Part shown: in pieces, positions 24,269 to 31,345 of the stretch
Layout of the letters: the number at the start of each line of letters is the position of its first letter
Numbering within the stretch: the first letter of the stretch is position 1
Assembly (NCBI GenBank): GCA_016209705.1
Contig: JACQVR010000102.1
Span: 1 to 53,858 of the forward strand
Source of the DNA: Planctomycetota bacterium
GTDB lineage: Bacteria; Planctomycetota; MHYJ01; JACPRB01
Length of the DNA stretch: 53,858 bases
Reading direction: 5' to 3'
The notes under the pieces: generated by a model
Told to the model about the DNA's origin: nothing
The model's database searches: none
What the model saw: the letters and a program-made list of their open reading frames with translations, nothing else
Program-made: the position numbers and the translations under genes

Positions 24269-26092
24269 ATGAACCACCAAGACACGAAGACACCAAGAAG
24301 AGAAGAGAGGTTGGAATTCCCCGGATATATCCTTGTCACCGTTGGCCTCCTCCTGGCGCGGCCCATCGCCGCCCAGGAGGAGATGGGGAGATGCAGGGAG
24401 ATCGGGAGATGCGAACAGAGGGAGAAATGCAACATCGGATCTTGTCTCCCCCTCTTCACGAGTCACCAGATCTCCAAGGAGATGGGGAGATGCAGGGAGA
24501 TCGGGAGATGCGGTCAGATGGGAAAGCGCAGATTCGGATTCTATCTCCCCATCTACAGGGATCTCCATATCCCCAAGGAGATCGGGAGATGCGAAGAGAC
24601 AGCCATAGGCGTGTCCGGATCTTGTCAGCCGATCTCCACCGATCTCCATATCTCCCAGGAGGAGATCCAGGTCCTCCTCACCGAAGAGGAAGCTCTTCAG
24701 ATCGTCCTTCCGCAGGCGGAGCGCGTCGTCGCGGCCCGCATCGATCTCGAGCCTGAGGTGCGAGAGGCCGTGGAGCGGCGCCTGTGCCGGCGGATCGAAT
24801 CCCGCCACGATTTGTACGTTGGACTGCGGAACGGCGGCGCGTGCGGTTACGCGCTCGTCGCCGAAGAAATCGGGAAGTACCTGCCCATCACGTTCATGGT
24901 GGGCGTGGATCCGCAAGGGACCGTCTCCGACGTCGCCGTCATGATTCATCGGGAGAAGATCGGCGCGGATTGCGCGAAGCGGCGGTATCTGAACCAGTTC
25001 CGCGGCAAATCCACACGCGATCCCTGCCGGCGCAATCGCGACCTCGTGCACGTCAGCGGGGCGACGCTCTCCTGCGACGGCGTCGCCGCGGGCGTGCGCA
25101 AGGCGCTGGCCGTCGTCCAGGAGTACTGCATCGCCCGGCCCGCCAACGTCCGCCGGATGGTGCAGGAAGCCGACAAGCCGATCATCCAGGAGCGCTACGT
25201 GATGGGAACGCTCTGCCGCATCACGGCGTTCGGGACGGATGCGAAGGTCGTGAACGCCGCGTTCGAGGAGATCAAGCGCTGGGACGCGCTCTTGAGCGAC
25301 TACAAGGACGACAGCGAGCTGTCCCGCCTCAACGCCCGCGCCGCGGAGGAAGCGGTGACCGTATCGCCGGATACCCTCGCGTTTCTTGAGGAATGTCGGA
25401 AATGGCATGACGCGACGCGGGGCGCGTTCGACCCGACCGTGGGAGCGCTCATGAAGCTGTGGGGCTTCCGCGGGGGGGCGCCGGCGGAGCCTTCGGCGGA
25501 GGAATTGAAGAAGGCGCTGGAAGCGGTCGGGATGAGGCACGTCCTGCGTGAGGAGGATCGCGTGCGATTCGCTCGCGCCGGCGTGGCGCTGGATCCGGGC
25601 GGCATCGGCAAGGGATGGGCGCTCGACAAGGCGGCGGAGGTCCTGCGTCAAGCCGGGGTTCGGGCCGCCGCGCTCGATTTCGGCAGCACCTTCCTCGCCA
25701 TCGGCGCGCCGCCGGGCGAGAAAGGCTGGCCCGTGGAGGTCCGCGATCCGTTCGACCCGAAGCGAATTCTGGGCCGCCTGCGGATCAAGGACGCGTCCGT
25801 TTCGACGTCGGGCAATTACGAACATTTCGTCGAGATCGACGGGCGGAAGGTCGGTCACATGATGGATCCCCGAACGGGCCGTCCGGCGGAGGGCGTCGCC
25901 TCCGCCACGGTCATGGCGCCCACCGCCACGGAGTCGGAGGTGTGGACGAAGCCGCTGTTCGTGTTCGGACCGGAGGCGGGCCTGAAGCTGCTGGAGAAGG
26001 CGGGCCGGGAGGCGGCGGTCATTCCCGTGGATCCCAACGCGCCCCGCGCGGAAACGCCTGGATGGACAAAGCTCTTCAAGAAGAAACCCTAA
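24269..26092 (+). CDS. Fusion of an FMN-binding domain with ApbE flavin transferase
   Basis: 607 aa. A signal peptide (GYILVTVGLLLARPIAA) is preceded by a Lys/Arg-rich stretch translated from a repeat tract. It is followed by 94 codons of repeat array (24372-24653). Then comes an FMN_bind domain with the flavinylation motif SGATLS (about residue 267) and an ApbE domain (DPTVGALMKLWGF, LDPGGIGKGWALDKAAEVLR, DFGSTFLAIG, VSTSGNYE). ApbE attaches FMN to the Thr of such motifs, so this protein could flavinylate itself outside the cytoplasm. A TTG at 24311 is an alternative start. Placed behind a Fur-boxed porin, it may serve extracytosolic electron transfer or iron reduction. Confidence 0.88.
   Translation: MNHQDTKTPRREERLEFPGYILVTVGLLLARPIAAQEEMGRCREIGRCEQREKCNIGSCLPLFTSHQISKEMGRCREIGRCGQMGKRRFGFYLPIYRDLHIPKEIGRCEETAIGVSGSCQPISTDLHISQEEIQVLLTEEEALQIVLPQAERVVAARIDLEPEVREAVERRLCRRIESRHDLYVGLRNGGACGYALVAEEIGKYLPITFMVGVDPQGTVSDVAVMIHREKIGADCAKRRYLNQFRGKSTRDPCRRNRDLVHVSGATLSCDGVAAGVRKALAVVQEYCIARPANVRRMVQEADKPIIQERYVMGTLCRITAFGTDAKVVNAAFEEIKRWDALLSDYKDDSELSRLNARAAEEAVTVSPDTLAFLEECRKWHDATRGAFDPTVGALMKLWGFRGGAPAEPSAEELKKALEAVGMRHVLREEDRVRFARAGVALDPGGIGKGWALDKAAEVLRQAGVRAAALDFGSTFLAIGAPPGEKGWPVEVRDPFDPKRILGRLRIKDASVSTSGNYEHFVEIDGRKVGHMMDPRTGRPAEGVASATVMAPTATESEVWTKPLFVFGPEAGLKLLEKAGREAAVIPVDPNAPRAETPGWTKLFKKKP
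24271..24310 (+). repeat. CCAAGACA-type tract at the FMN_bind-ApbE start
   Basis: GAACCACCAAGACACGAAGA and following units match the arms at fur/feoA. They provide the likely start codon and first dozen codons of the next gene. A third same-orientation copy lies at 26615-26640. Confidence 0.6.
24372..24666. repeat. Three tandem GGAGAT hairpin modules inserted in frame
   Basis: Three modules of about 95 bp each have a GGAGATGGGGAGATGC-type arm, a core containing TCGGATCTT or TCGGATTCT, and an inverted ATCTCC arm. The array is bounded by a perfect 13-bp direct repeat CCCAGGAGGAGAT (24372-24384 and 24654-24666). The distance between the two copies is 282 bp, exactly 94 codons, so the host frame is kept. 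Removing one repeat and the array would join the signal peptide directly to the FMN_bind domain. Confidence 0.8.
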
Positions 26093-26646
26093 TGCCCCCG
26101 TATCTGGCGGTCCCGCACTACCACCTGTCGAAGCTTCCGATCACCACCAAAGTGGCGCTGACCGTTTTCTATGCCGCGCTTCTCGCCGCGCTGGGGTTCT
26201 CGGCGTGGCCGCTGTTCATGGAACGGACCGGGTTCACGACGCGCGGCGTCCAGGTCAATTACCGCGGCACCGAGTTTCTTCAGGAGCGGGGCGTGATCGT
26301 CGAACGCGAAGTGGCCGCCCAGACGGAACGCCAGGTCTATGACCTTGTGCACGCACATTCGTTCGTCATTCCGGTGATTTTCTTCATCGTGTGCCACCTG
26401 ATGGAGATGTGCTACGCGGCCAAGGCGTTCAAGCTGGCGCTTTATCTCCTGGGAGGGGCGAGCATGCTGGGCGTCACGTTCGGCCCGCTCCTGATTCACG
26501 CCTCCGCCGGTTGGGCGGTCCTGCTGATCCCATCCATGGTCGTCATGCTGATCACGTTCGGGATCATGATCCTGGTTCCCGGGATTCAAATGTGGATGAC
26601 GAGAAGACTATTTCCACCACCAAGTCACGAAGACACAAGGAGATAG
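26092..26646 (+). CDS. Integral membrane protein, 184 aa, possible redox partner
   Basis: Its ATG overlaps the ApbE stop codon (TAATG), so it is translationally coupled. Four membrane segments are visible (about 20-42, 88-108, 112-136, 140-168), with a periplasmic loop after the first. Histidines lie within or at the edges of segments (HAHSFVIPVIFFIVCHLMEM, LLIHASAGW), as in haem-binding bundles, but no family is recognised. The last residues (PPPSHEDTRR) are encoded by a repeat tract. Coupling to the flavoprotein suggests a membrane electron-transfer partner. This is inference. Confidence 0.7.
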   Translation: MPPYLAVPHYHLSKLPITTKVALTVFYAALLAALGFSAWPLFMERTGFTTRGVQVNYRGTEFLQERGVIVEREVAAQTERQVYDLVHAHSFVIPVIFFIVCHLMEMCYAAKAFKLALYLLGGASMLGVTFGPLLIHASAGWAVLLIPSMVVMLITFGIMILVPGIQMWMTRRLFPPPSHEDTRR

Positions 26647-26665
26647 GGAGATCGTGGAGATGAGA
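26615..26665 (+). repeat. Composite CCAAGTCACGAAGACACAAG plus GGAGAT tract
   Basis: A CCAAGACA-type half-arm merges directly into GGAGATAGGGAGATCG units. It contains the stop codon of the upstream membrane protein and ends just ahead of the next gene. Two unit families are joined without a gap. Confidence 0.55.
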
Positions 26666-26688
26666 ATCGCTCGCGTTTCGTCTACAAT

Positions 26689-27261
26689 GTGCCGGTGACT
26701 TTTTTCTGGATCGTTTCTTTCCTGCTGCCCCCCGCGGCGGGTTTTCTGGCGCCGGCGATGCTCGCGTGGAAGCCGAGTTGGAAAGCGGCCGCGATCGGGC
26801 ATGGCGCGCTGTGCGCCTTGGTGGCGGCGGCGGGACTCTGGGCGGGCGCTTCGATCGGGACCGTCGCCGCCGTGCTGGCGTTCTCGACGGCGTTCGCCGC
26901 GCTCGCGGCCGGAGCCCATGTCGCCGCGGGCCAGATCTCCAGCGGGCTCATCGTCGTCGTTCTCGGCTCCACTCTATTCGCCGGCGGTCCGCTCATTCAG
27001 GAGGCCGTGGACCGGGGGGACGCGGGGGCGATCGAGTCCCGCATGAACTTCCTTCTGGCGGTGAATCCCTACCCCGTGATGGCCGGTTCGATCTTCCATA
27101 TCGACGTCCTGCGCCAGCCGATCCTTTATTCCTGGCACTACGCGGATTACCTCCGCGAAATCCGCTACCCCGCGTGGTGGGCGACCGGCTTGGGATATCT
27201 CGCGGCGGCCGCGGCGCTCGCCGGCGCGGGCATGGTCCGGCGGCGGTGGAGGCACTCGTGA
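26689..27261 (+). CDS. Hypothetical membrane protein, 190 aa
   Basis: GTG start at 26689. Five or so hydrophobic segments (Ala/Gly/Val-rich), with a central periplasm-like loop containing NPYPVMAGSIFHIDVLRQPILYSWHYADYLREIRYPAWW before the last segment. The fold resembles ABC-2 permease subunits in outline, but no clear signature is seen and no ATPase gene is adjacent. It overlaps the next small gene by GTGA. Confidence 0.6.
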   Translation: MPVTFFWIVSFLLPPAAGFLAPAMLAWKPSWKAAAIGHGALCALVAAAGLWAGASIGTVAAVLAFSTAFAALAAGAHVAAGQISSGLIVVVLGSTLFAGGPLIQEAVDRGDAGAIESRMNFLLAVNPYPVMAGSIFHIDVLRQPILYSWHYADYLREIRYPAWWATGLGYLAAAAALAGAGMVRRRWRHS

Positions 27262-27488
27262 CAAATGTGAAGAGGTCCCGCCTCACCGAGACGGGCTTGT
27301 ACCTTTTGAGAACGGGCAGGATCTTAAGCTCCGCCCGCTCTTGGAAATGGCGTGCGATCCCGCCGATGATTCAGGCGATCAGAGAAACCGGTGGGCCCCT
27401 CGAAAAGCTTTCTCCAGGCGACGTCGAGAGGCTCGGAGCAGGGGAGCACGCCATTTCCGAAGCGAGCGACCGAAGGGAGCGAGCGTGA
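27258..27488 (+). CDS. Small coupled ORF, 76 aa, unknown function
   Basis: Both ends are tied to real genes by GTGA overlaps: its GTG (27258) overlaps the stop of the membrane protein, and its TGA overlaps the GTG of the ThiF-like gene. This linkage supports translation although the sequence (MTNVKRSRLTETGLYLLRTG...) matches nothing I know. It is basic and soluble. It lacks the C-terminal Gly-Gly expected of a MoaD/ThiS sulfur carrier. Confidence 0.45.
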   Translation: MTNVKRSRLTETGLYLLRTGRILSSARSWKWRAIPPMIQAIRETGGPLEKLSPGDVERLGAGEHAISEASDRRERA

Positions 27489-28504
27489 GCGATCCCCGGT
27501 ATGCCCGGCAAGCCCTGTTCGCGCCGTTGGGCCAGGAAGGACAGAGGCGGTTGTCGGCCGCGCGCGCCGCGCTCGTGGGCTGCGGCGCCTTGGGCACGCA
27601 CCTGGCGGAGCAACTGGGCCGCGCGGGCCTCGGATTCCTCCGCATCTGCGATCGGGATTTCGTCGAACTCGACAATCTGCCGCGTCAGGTGCTGTTCGAC
27701 GAGAAGGACGCCGCCGATCGCCTGCCCAAGTCCGTCGCGGCGGCCGAGAAATTGCGCCGGATCAACTCCGCGCTTCAGGTGGACTCGCGCATCGTCGATG
27801 TGACGGCGGCCAACGTGGAAGCGCTGATCGAAGACGTCGATCTGGTGCTGGATGGAACCGATAACTTTGAAACGCGGTTCCTGCTCAACGACGCGTGCAT
27901 GAAGCTCGGCACGCCGTGGGTGCACGGCGGCTGCGTGGGAAGTTACGGCCAGGTCATGGCGATCCTGCCCGGCGATACGGCGTGCCTGCGGTGCTGGCTG
28001 GAGCATTTGCCGCCGCCCGGCAGCGGTCCGACGTGCGATACGGCGGGCGTCTTGGGCCCCGCCGTGGGGGTCATCGCGGCGCTCCAGGCGGCCGAGGCGT
28101 TGAAGATTCTCGCGGGACGCCGGGACGCGGTCCACCGGGGCACGCACACGATCGACGTGTGGACCAACATTCATCAAACCATCGGCGCGAAGCGGAACCC
28201 CGACTGCCCGTCGTGCGGCCGGAAAACGTTCGAGTTCCTCGCGGTCCGCGCCGGCAGCCTGGCGATGACGCTGTGCGGTCGCGACGCGGTGCACATCAGC
28301 CCGGCCGCGCCGGCGCGATTGGACCTGGCGGATCTGGAGCGGCGCTGGGCGGCGCTGGGCCGGACGTCGCGAAATCCCTATCTGGCGCGGTTGGAGGCGG
28401 ACGGGTGCGAGCTGTCGGTATTCTCGGACGGCCGCGCTATCATCAAGGGAACCGAAGATCCCGCGAGAGCGAAGACGTTGTATTCAAAATACGTAGGAGC
28501 CTGA
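27485..28504 (+). CDS. ThiF/MoeB/HesA-family adenylyltransferase (E1-like)
   Basis: 339 aa from GTG 27485. The nucleotide-binding loop is VGCGALGTHLAEQLGRAG, followed by DRDFVELDNLPRQVLF. The catalytic-Cys region is CDTAGVLGPAVGVIAALQAAEALK, and zinc cysteines CLRCW and CPSCG are present. Such enzymes adenylate the C-terminal Gly of sulfur carriers. A C-terminal extension of about 90 residues follows (FLAVRAGSLAMTLCGRDAVHI), as in MoeB/ThiF variants. The cysteine desulfurase gene next to it could supply sulfur. No sulfur-carrier gene is in the window. Confidence 0.88.
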   Translation: MSDPRYARQALFAPLGQEGQRRLSAARAALVGCGALGTHLAEQLGRAGLGFLRICDRDFVELDNLPRQVLFDEKDAADRLPKSVAAAEKLRRINSALQVDSRIVDVTAANVEALIEDVDLVLDGTDNFETRFLLNDACMKLGTPWVHGGCVGSYGQVMAILPGDTACLRCWLEHLPPPGSGPTCDTAGVLGPAVGVIAALQAAEALKILAGRRDAVHRGTHTIDVWTNIHQTIGAKRNPDCPSCGRKTFEFLAVRAGSLAMTLCGRDAVHISPAAPARLDLADLERRWAALGRTSRNPYLARLEADGCELSVFSDGRAIIKGTEDPARAKTLYSKYVGA

Positions 28505-28546
28505 CATCCGACATCGGACATCGGAAATCGGACATCGGATATCGCC
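28502..28546 (+). repeat. GGACATC quasi-tandem tract between E1 and desulfurase genes
   Basis: Five degenerate copies of (T/C)CGGACATC or TCGGATATC lie between the E1 stop codon and the desulfurase ATG. The same unit forms both arms of the inverted element at 30552-30637. Confidence 0.6.
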
Positions 28547-28549
28547 CCC

Positions 28550-29692
28550 ATGATCTATCTCGACAACGCGGCGACGACCTGGCCTAAACCCGAATCGGTC
28601 TACCAGGCGATGAACGACTTCGCGCGAAACCACGCCGGCAATCCCGGCCGCAGCGGCCATCGCATGGCGGTGGAATCGGAGCGGCGCGTCGCCGAAGCGC
28701 GCGAGCGGGTGGCGCGCCTGATCCATGCGGAGTCCCCCGATCAGGTCGCGCTGACGCTCAACGCCACGGACGCGATCAATATCGCGATCAAGGGCGTCCT
28801 GCGCCCCGGCGACCATGTGGTCACCACGCATCTCGAGCACAATTCCATCAACCGGCCGCTGGCCGCGATGGCCGAGACGGGATTCATCACGCTGACGAAA
28901 GCGGCGAGCGCTCCCGACGGGACGACGCCGCCCGAGGAGATCCGCAAGGCGCTGACGGCCAAGACGCGACTGATCGCCGTGACTCATTGCTCGAACGTGC
29001 TGGGCGTGGTGAACGACGCGGCCGCCTACGGTTCCCTCGCGATGGATCACGGCGCGCTGCTCCTGCTCGACGCCTCCCAGACGGCGGGCGTGGTGCCGAT
29101 CGACGTTCAAGCCCAGAAACTCGATCTGGTCGCGTTTCCGGGGCACAAGGGCTGTTTCGGGCCGATGGGCACCGGGGCGCTTTACGTGCGATCGGGCCTG
29201 GCCTTGCGACCCTTTCGCGAAGGGGGAACGGGATTCGCAGCGGAGCACGAGATGCATCCCGAGGAGATGCCGTATCGGCTCGAAGGCGGAACGCCCAACG
29301 CCCATGGACTGGCGGGACTCGCGGCGGGATTGGAGTTCATCGAGCGGGAGGGGATCCGCAAGATCGGAAGTCATGAACGCGACCTGGCCTTGCGGTTCAT
29401 CGATTCGGTGAGGAGGCTCTCGCGTGTCACCGTGTGGAGCGGTCGCGCGCCGGATCGGCAGATCGGCCCGGTGTCGATCTCGATCCAGGGCGCCGAGCCG
29501 GCGGAGATCGGTGCGCGGTTGGACCGCGAGTTCGGAATCGCGTGCCGACCCGGGCTGCATTGCGCTCCGGGAACGCATCGATTTCTGGGAACGTTTCCGA
29601 AGGGGACGGTCCGGTTCAGCTTCGGGTATTTTAACACGGCGGCCAACGTGGACGAAGCCGCGAGGGCGCTCGCGAAAGTGCTTGGTGATTGA
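28550..29692 (+). CDS. Class V aminotransferase, cysteine desulfurase-like (EGH4 type)
   Basis: 380 aa PLP enzyme. It begins with the family start MIYLDNAATTWPKPESV. The PLP lysine is in FPGHKGCFGPMGTGALYV, the substrate-handling block is THLEHNSINRPL, and the candidate catalytic cysteine is in CRPGLHCAPGTHRFLGTFPKG. It closely resembles the group-V subfamily often found beside selenium or sulfur transfer genes. With the ThiF/MoeB-like gene upstream, it probably delivers persulfide sulfur for a cofactor or thiolation pathway. Confidence 0.9.
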   Translation: MIYLDNAATTWPKPESVYQAMNDFARNHAGNPGRSGHRMAVESERRVAEARERVARLIHAESPDQVALTLNATDAINIAIKGVLRPGDHVVTTHLEHNSINRPLAAMAETGFITLTKAASAPDGTTPPEEIRKALTAKTRLIAVTHCSNVLGVVNDAAAYGSLAMDHGALLLLDASQTAGVVPIDVQAQKLDLVAFPGHKGCFGPMGTGALYVRSGLALRPFREGGTGFAAEHEMHPEEMPYRLEGGTPNAHGLAGLAAGLEFIEREGIRKIGSHERDLALRFIDSVRRLSRVTVWSGRAPDRQIGPVSISIQGAEPAEIGARLDREFGIACRPGLHCAPGTHRFLGTFPKGTVRFSFGYFNTAANVDEAARALAKVLGD

Positions 29693-29744
29693 ATCGGGTT
29701 GCCGGACGGGGTACAGTGCCCGCATCGAATCTCGGAGGCTATGT

Positions 29745-30512
29745 ATGTCGAGACGAACGCTTCTTGCCGTGGTGACTCTTGTTTCGGCGCTCGCCGTGTT
29801 CGGCTGTTCTTCGGGACCCGAGAGCGACGCTCCCGAGGCAACGAACGGACGCGAGCAAGCCATCCTGCAAGAACTTAAGCGGGAGATCGAGCCCCTGGAA
29901 ACGCAGCTCTGGCAGATTGAAGCGGAGCGTCTGGCGATCGGCGATCAGCCCGACTCCGAGGAAAAGACCGCTCGACTGGCCGAGCTGGACAAGATGGAGG
30001 AGTCCTTGAAAGAGCGCCGGCAGGTGTTGCAGCGGGATATCCAGACGTTGGAAGCGCGCCTCCAAAAGGATGGAGAGGCGGAGCTCGCCAAGGCGGCGGC
30101 GGACGACGCCCTGGCCCAGATGATGGAAGAGCCGCCCGCGGCGAAAGACGAGGAAGCTGCCAAGAAAGCGGAGGAAGAAGAGGCGAAACGCGAAGAGGAA
30201 GCCCGCCGCGCCGAGGAGGCCCGGAAGGCGGAGGAAGAAGCGCGCGCCGCGGAAGAGGAGGCGCGCAAGGGCGAGGAGGCCCGACTGGCCGAAGCGCGCC
30301 GCAAGGAAGAAGAGGCGCGAAGAACCGAAGAAGAGGCCCTCCGGGCGGAGGAGGCGCGCCGGGCCGAAGAAGAAGCGCGCCGGATGGAAGAAGCGAAAAA
30401 GGCGGCCGAGGCTGAAAAAACGCAGCGGCCCGCCCAGCCGGTCTTCCGGCGGATTTTCGAAGACCATTGGGCCGCTGAGATCCTGAAAGTCCGGCGTCTT
30501 CTCCGACAGTGA
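29745..30512 (+). CDS. Lipoprotein with long charged coiled coil
   Basis: 255 aa. The lipobox is AVFGC (Cys near 21) after a short signal peptide, and GGAGG precedes the ATG by 6 nt. Residues 35-115 and 130-230 are heptad-like, the latter an almost pure Glu/Ala/Arg/Lys run (EEARRAEEARKAEEEARAAE type). The C-terminal 25 residues (FRRIFEDHWAAEILKVRRLL) form a compact amphipathic end. It could span the periplasm as a tether. Composition-driven similarity to TolA-like or IgA-binding coiled coils makes homology calls unreliable. Confidence 0.75.
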   Translation: MSRRTLLAVVTLVSALAVFGCSSGPESDAPEATNGREQAILQELKREIEPLETQLWQIEAERLAIGDQPDSEEKTARLAELDKMEESLKERRQVLQRDIQTLEARLQKDGEAELAKAAADDALAQMMEEPPAAKDEEAAKKAEEEEAKREEEARRAEEARKAEEEARAAEEEARKGEEARLAEARRKEEEARRTEEEALRAEEARRAEEEARRMEEAKKAAEAEKTQRPAQPVFRRIFEDHWAAEILKVRRLLRQ

Positions 30513-30551
30513 GCGGCGGAGATCGGGACCCGACGCGGCGAAGCCGCTCTG

Positions 30552-30637
30552 GGCCATATCCGATGTCCGATGTCCGATGGCCGGTGCTCGGTCATGAACG
30601 ATATCGGACAGCGGATATCGGACATCGGATATAGGCC
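30552..30637. repeat. Inverted GGACATC element with near-perfect arms
   Basis: The left arm (30552-30582) is CATATCCGATGTCCGATGTCC and on. The right arm (30600-30637) returns ATCGGACATCGGATATAGG. The loop is about 17 nt. Together with the next tract it fills the whole gap 30513-30820, in which I see no gene. Confidence 0.7.
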
Positions 30638-30684
30638 AATGCAGGGTTCTCGGTTCACGGTGACTCTGGAGCACCCGTTGGGAC

Positions 30685-30820
30685 CCTCATCTGCCCATCT
30701 CCCCGCATCACCTGATCTCCTTGGAGATAGGCAGATACGTCGTGATGGGGAGATAAAGTCCGAATCCGAATTGCCGCATCGGTCGACATCACCCCATCTC
30801 CCTGCATCTCGCGATCTCCA
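30685..30820. repeat. GGAGAT hairpin module, opposite orientation, before the PTS gene
   Basis: Read on the minus strand it matches the modules inside the FMN_bind-ApbE gene: GGAGATCGCGAGATGCAGGG arm, core with ATTCGGATTCGG then TTTATCTCCCC, and a second inverted arm. The plus-strand end (GCGATCTCCA) abuts the ATG of the PTS-IIA gene, so it displaces any normal ribosome-binding site. Confidence 0.65.
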
Positions 30821-31330
30821 ATGATCCGGCTCACCCGCTTTCTCAAGCCGCCTCAGGTCAAGGTGGAGCTCGAGACCCGCACGCCGGCCGAAGTACCCGA
30901 AGGGTGGAGCCGCGAGCGGTTCGTCTGGAGCGTGAAGGATGCCGTGCTCGAGGAATTGGCGGCGCTGCTGGACGCGTCCGGCAAGATCGTCAATCCGACC
31001 AAGCTGCTGGCGGATCTCCTCCAGCGGGAGAAGAAGGCGACGACGGCTGTCGGGCACGGGGTCGCCATTCCCCACGTCCGCACGATGCAGGCCCGCGAGT
31101 TCTCGATGTGCTTCGCCCGCTCCACGCCCGGCGTGGAGTTCGACGCCGTCGACGGAGCTCCCGTTCACTTCTTTCTGGCGGTGGTTTCTCCCCCCTATGA
31201 CGATCGGCTGTATCTCCAAGTGTACAAGGCCTTGGCGGAAATCCTGATCGCTCCCGGCGTGAGAGCATCCCTTCTCGAAGCCGAGACCGCTCACGATGTC
31301 ATCAAGGTGATCTCGAGGTTCGGGGATTGA
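30821..31330 (+). CDS. PTS EIIA (fructose/nitrogen type) domain protein
   Basis: 169 aa. The phosphorylation site is His in TAVGHGVAIPHVRTMQ, with PVHFFLAVVSPPYDDRLYLQVYKALAEIL characteristic of EIIA-Fru/Ntr. The N-terminal 35 residues (RLTRFLKPPQVKVELETRTP) are an unusual lead-in. No EIIB/EIIC or HPr gene is nearby, suggesting a regulatory (PtsN-like) rather than transport role. The start codon abuts a repeat arm (no purine-rich ribosome-binding site), so the initiation signal is unclear. Confidence 0.85.
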   Translation: MIRLTRFLKPPQVKVELETRTPAEVPEGWSRERFVWSVKDAVLEELAALLDASGKIVNPTKLLADLLQREKKATTAVGHGVAIPHVRTMQAREFSMCFARSTPGVEFDAVDGAPVHFFLAVVSPPYDDRLYLQVYKALAEILIAPGVRASLLEAETAHDVIKVISRFGD

Positions 31331-31345
31331 ACAAAGGCGCGCCGG

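Noticed and set aside
24372..24666. CRISPR array
   Set aside because: The repeats are degenerate and palindromic, the spacers are related to each other, only three units exist, and no cas genes are near.
27258..27488. MoaD/ThiS sulfur-carrier gene before the E1-like gene
   Set aside because: No ubiquitin-like pattern and no C-terminal Gly-Gly. Kept only as an unknown small gene.
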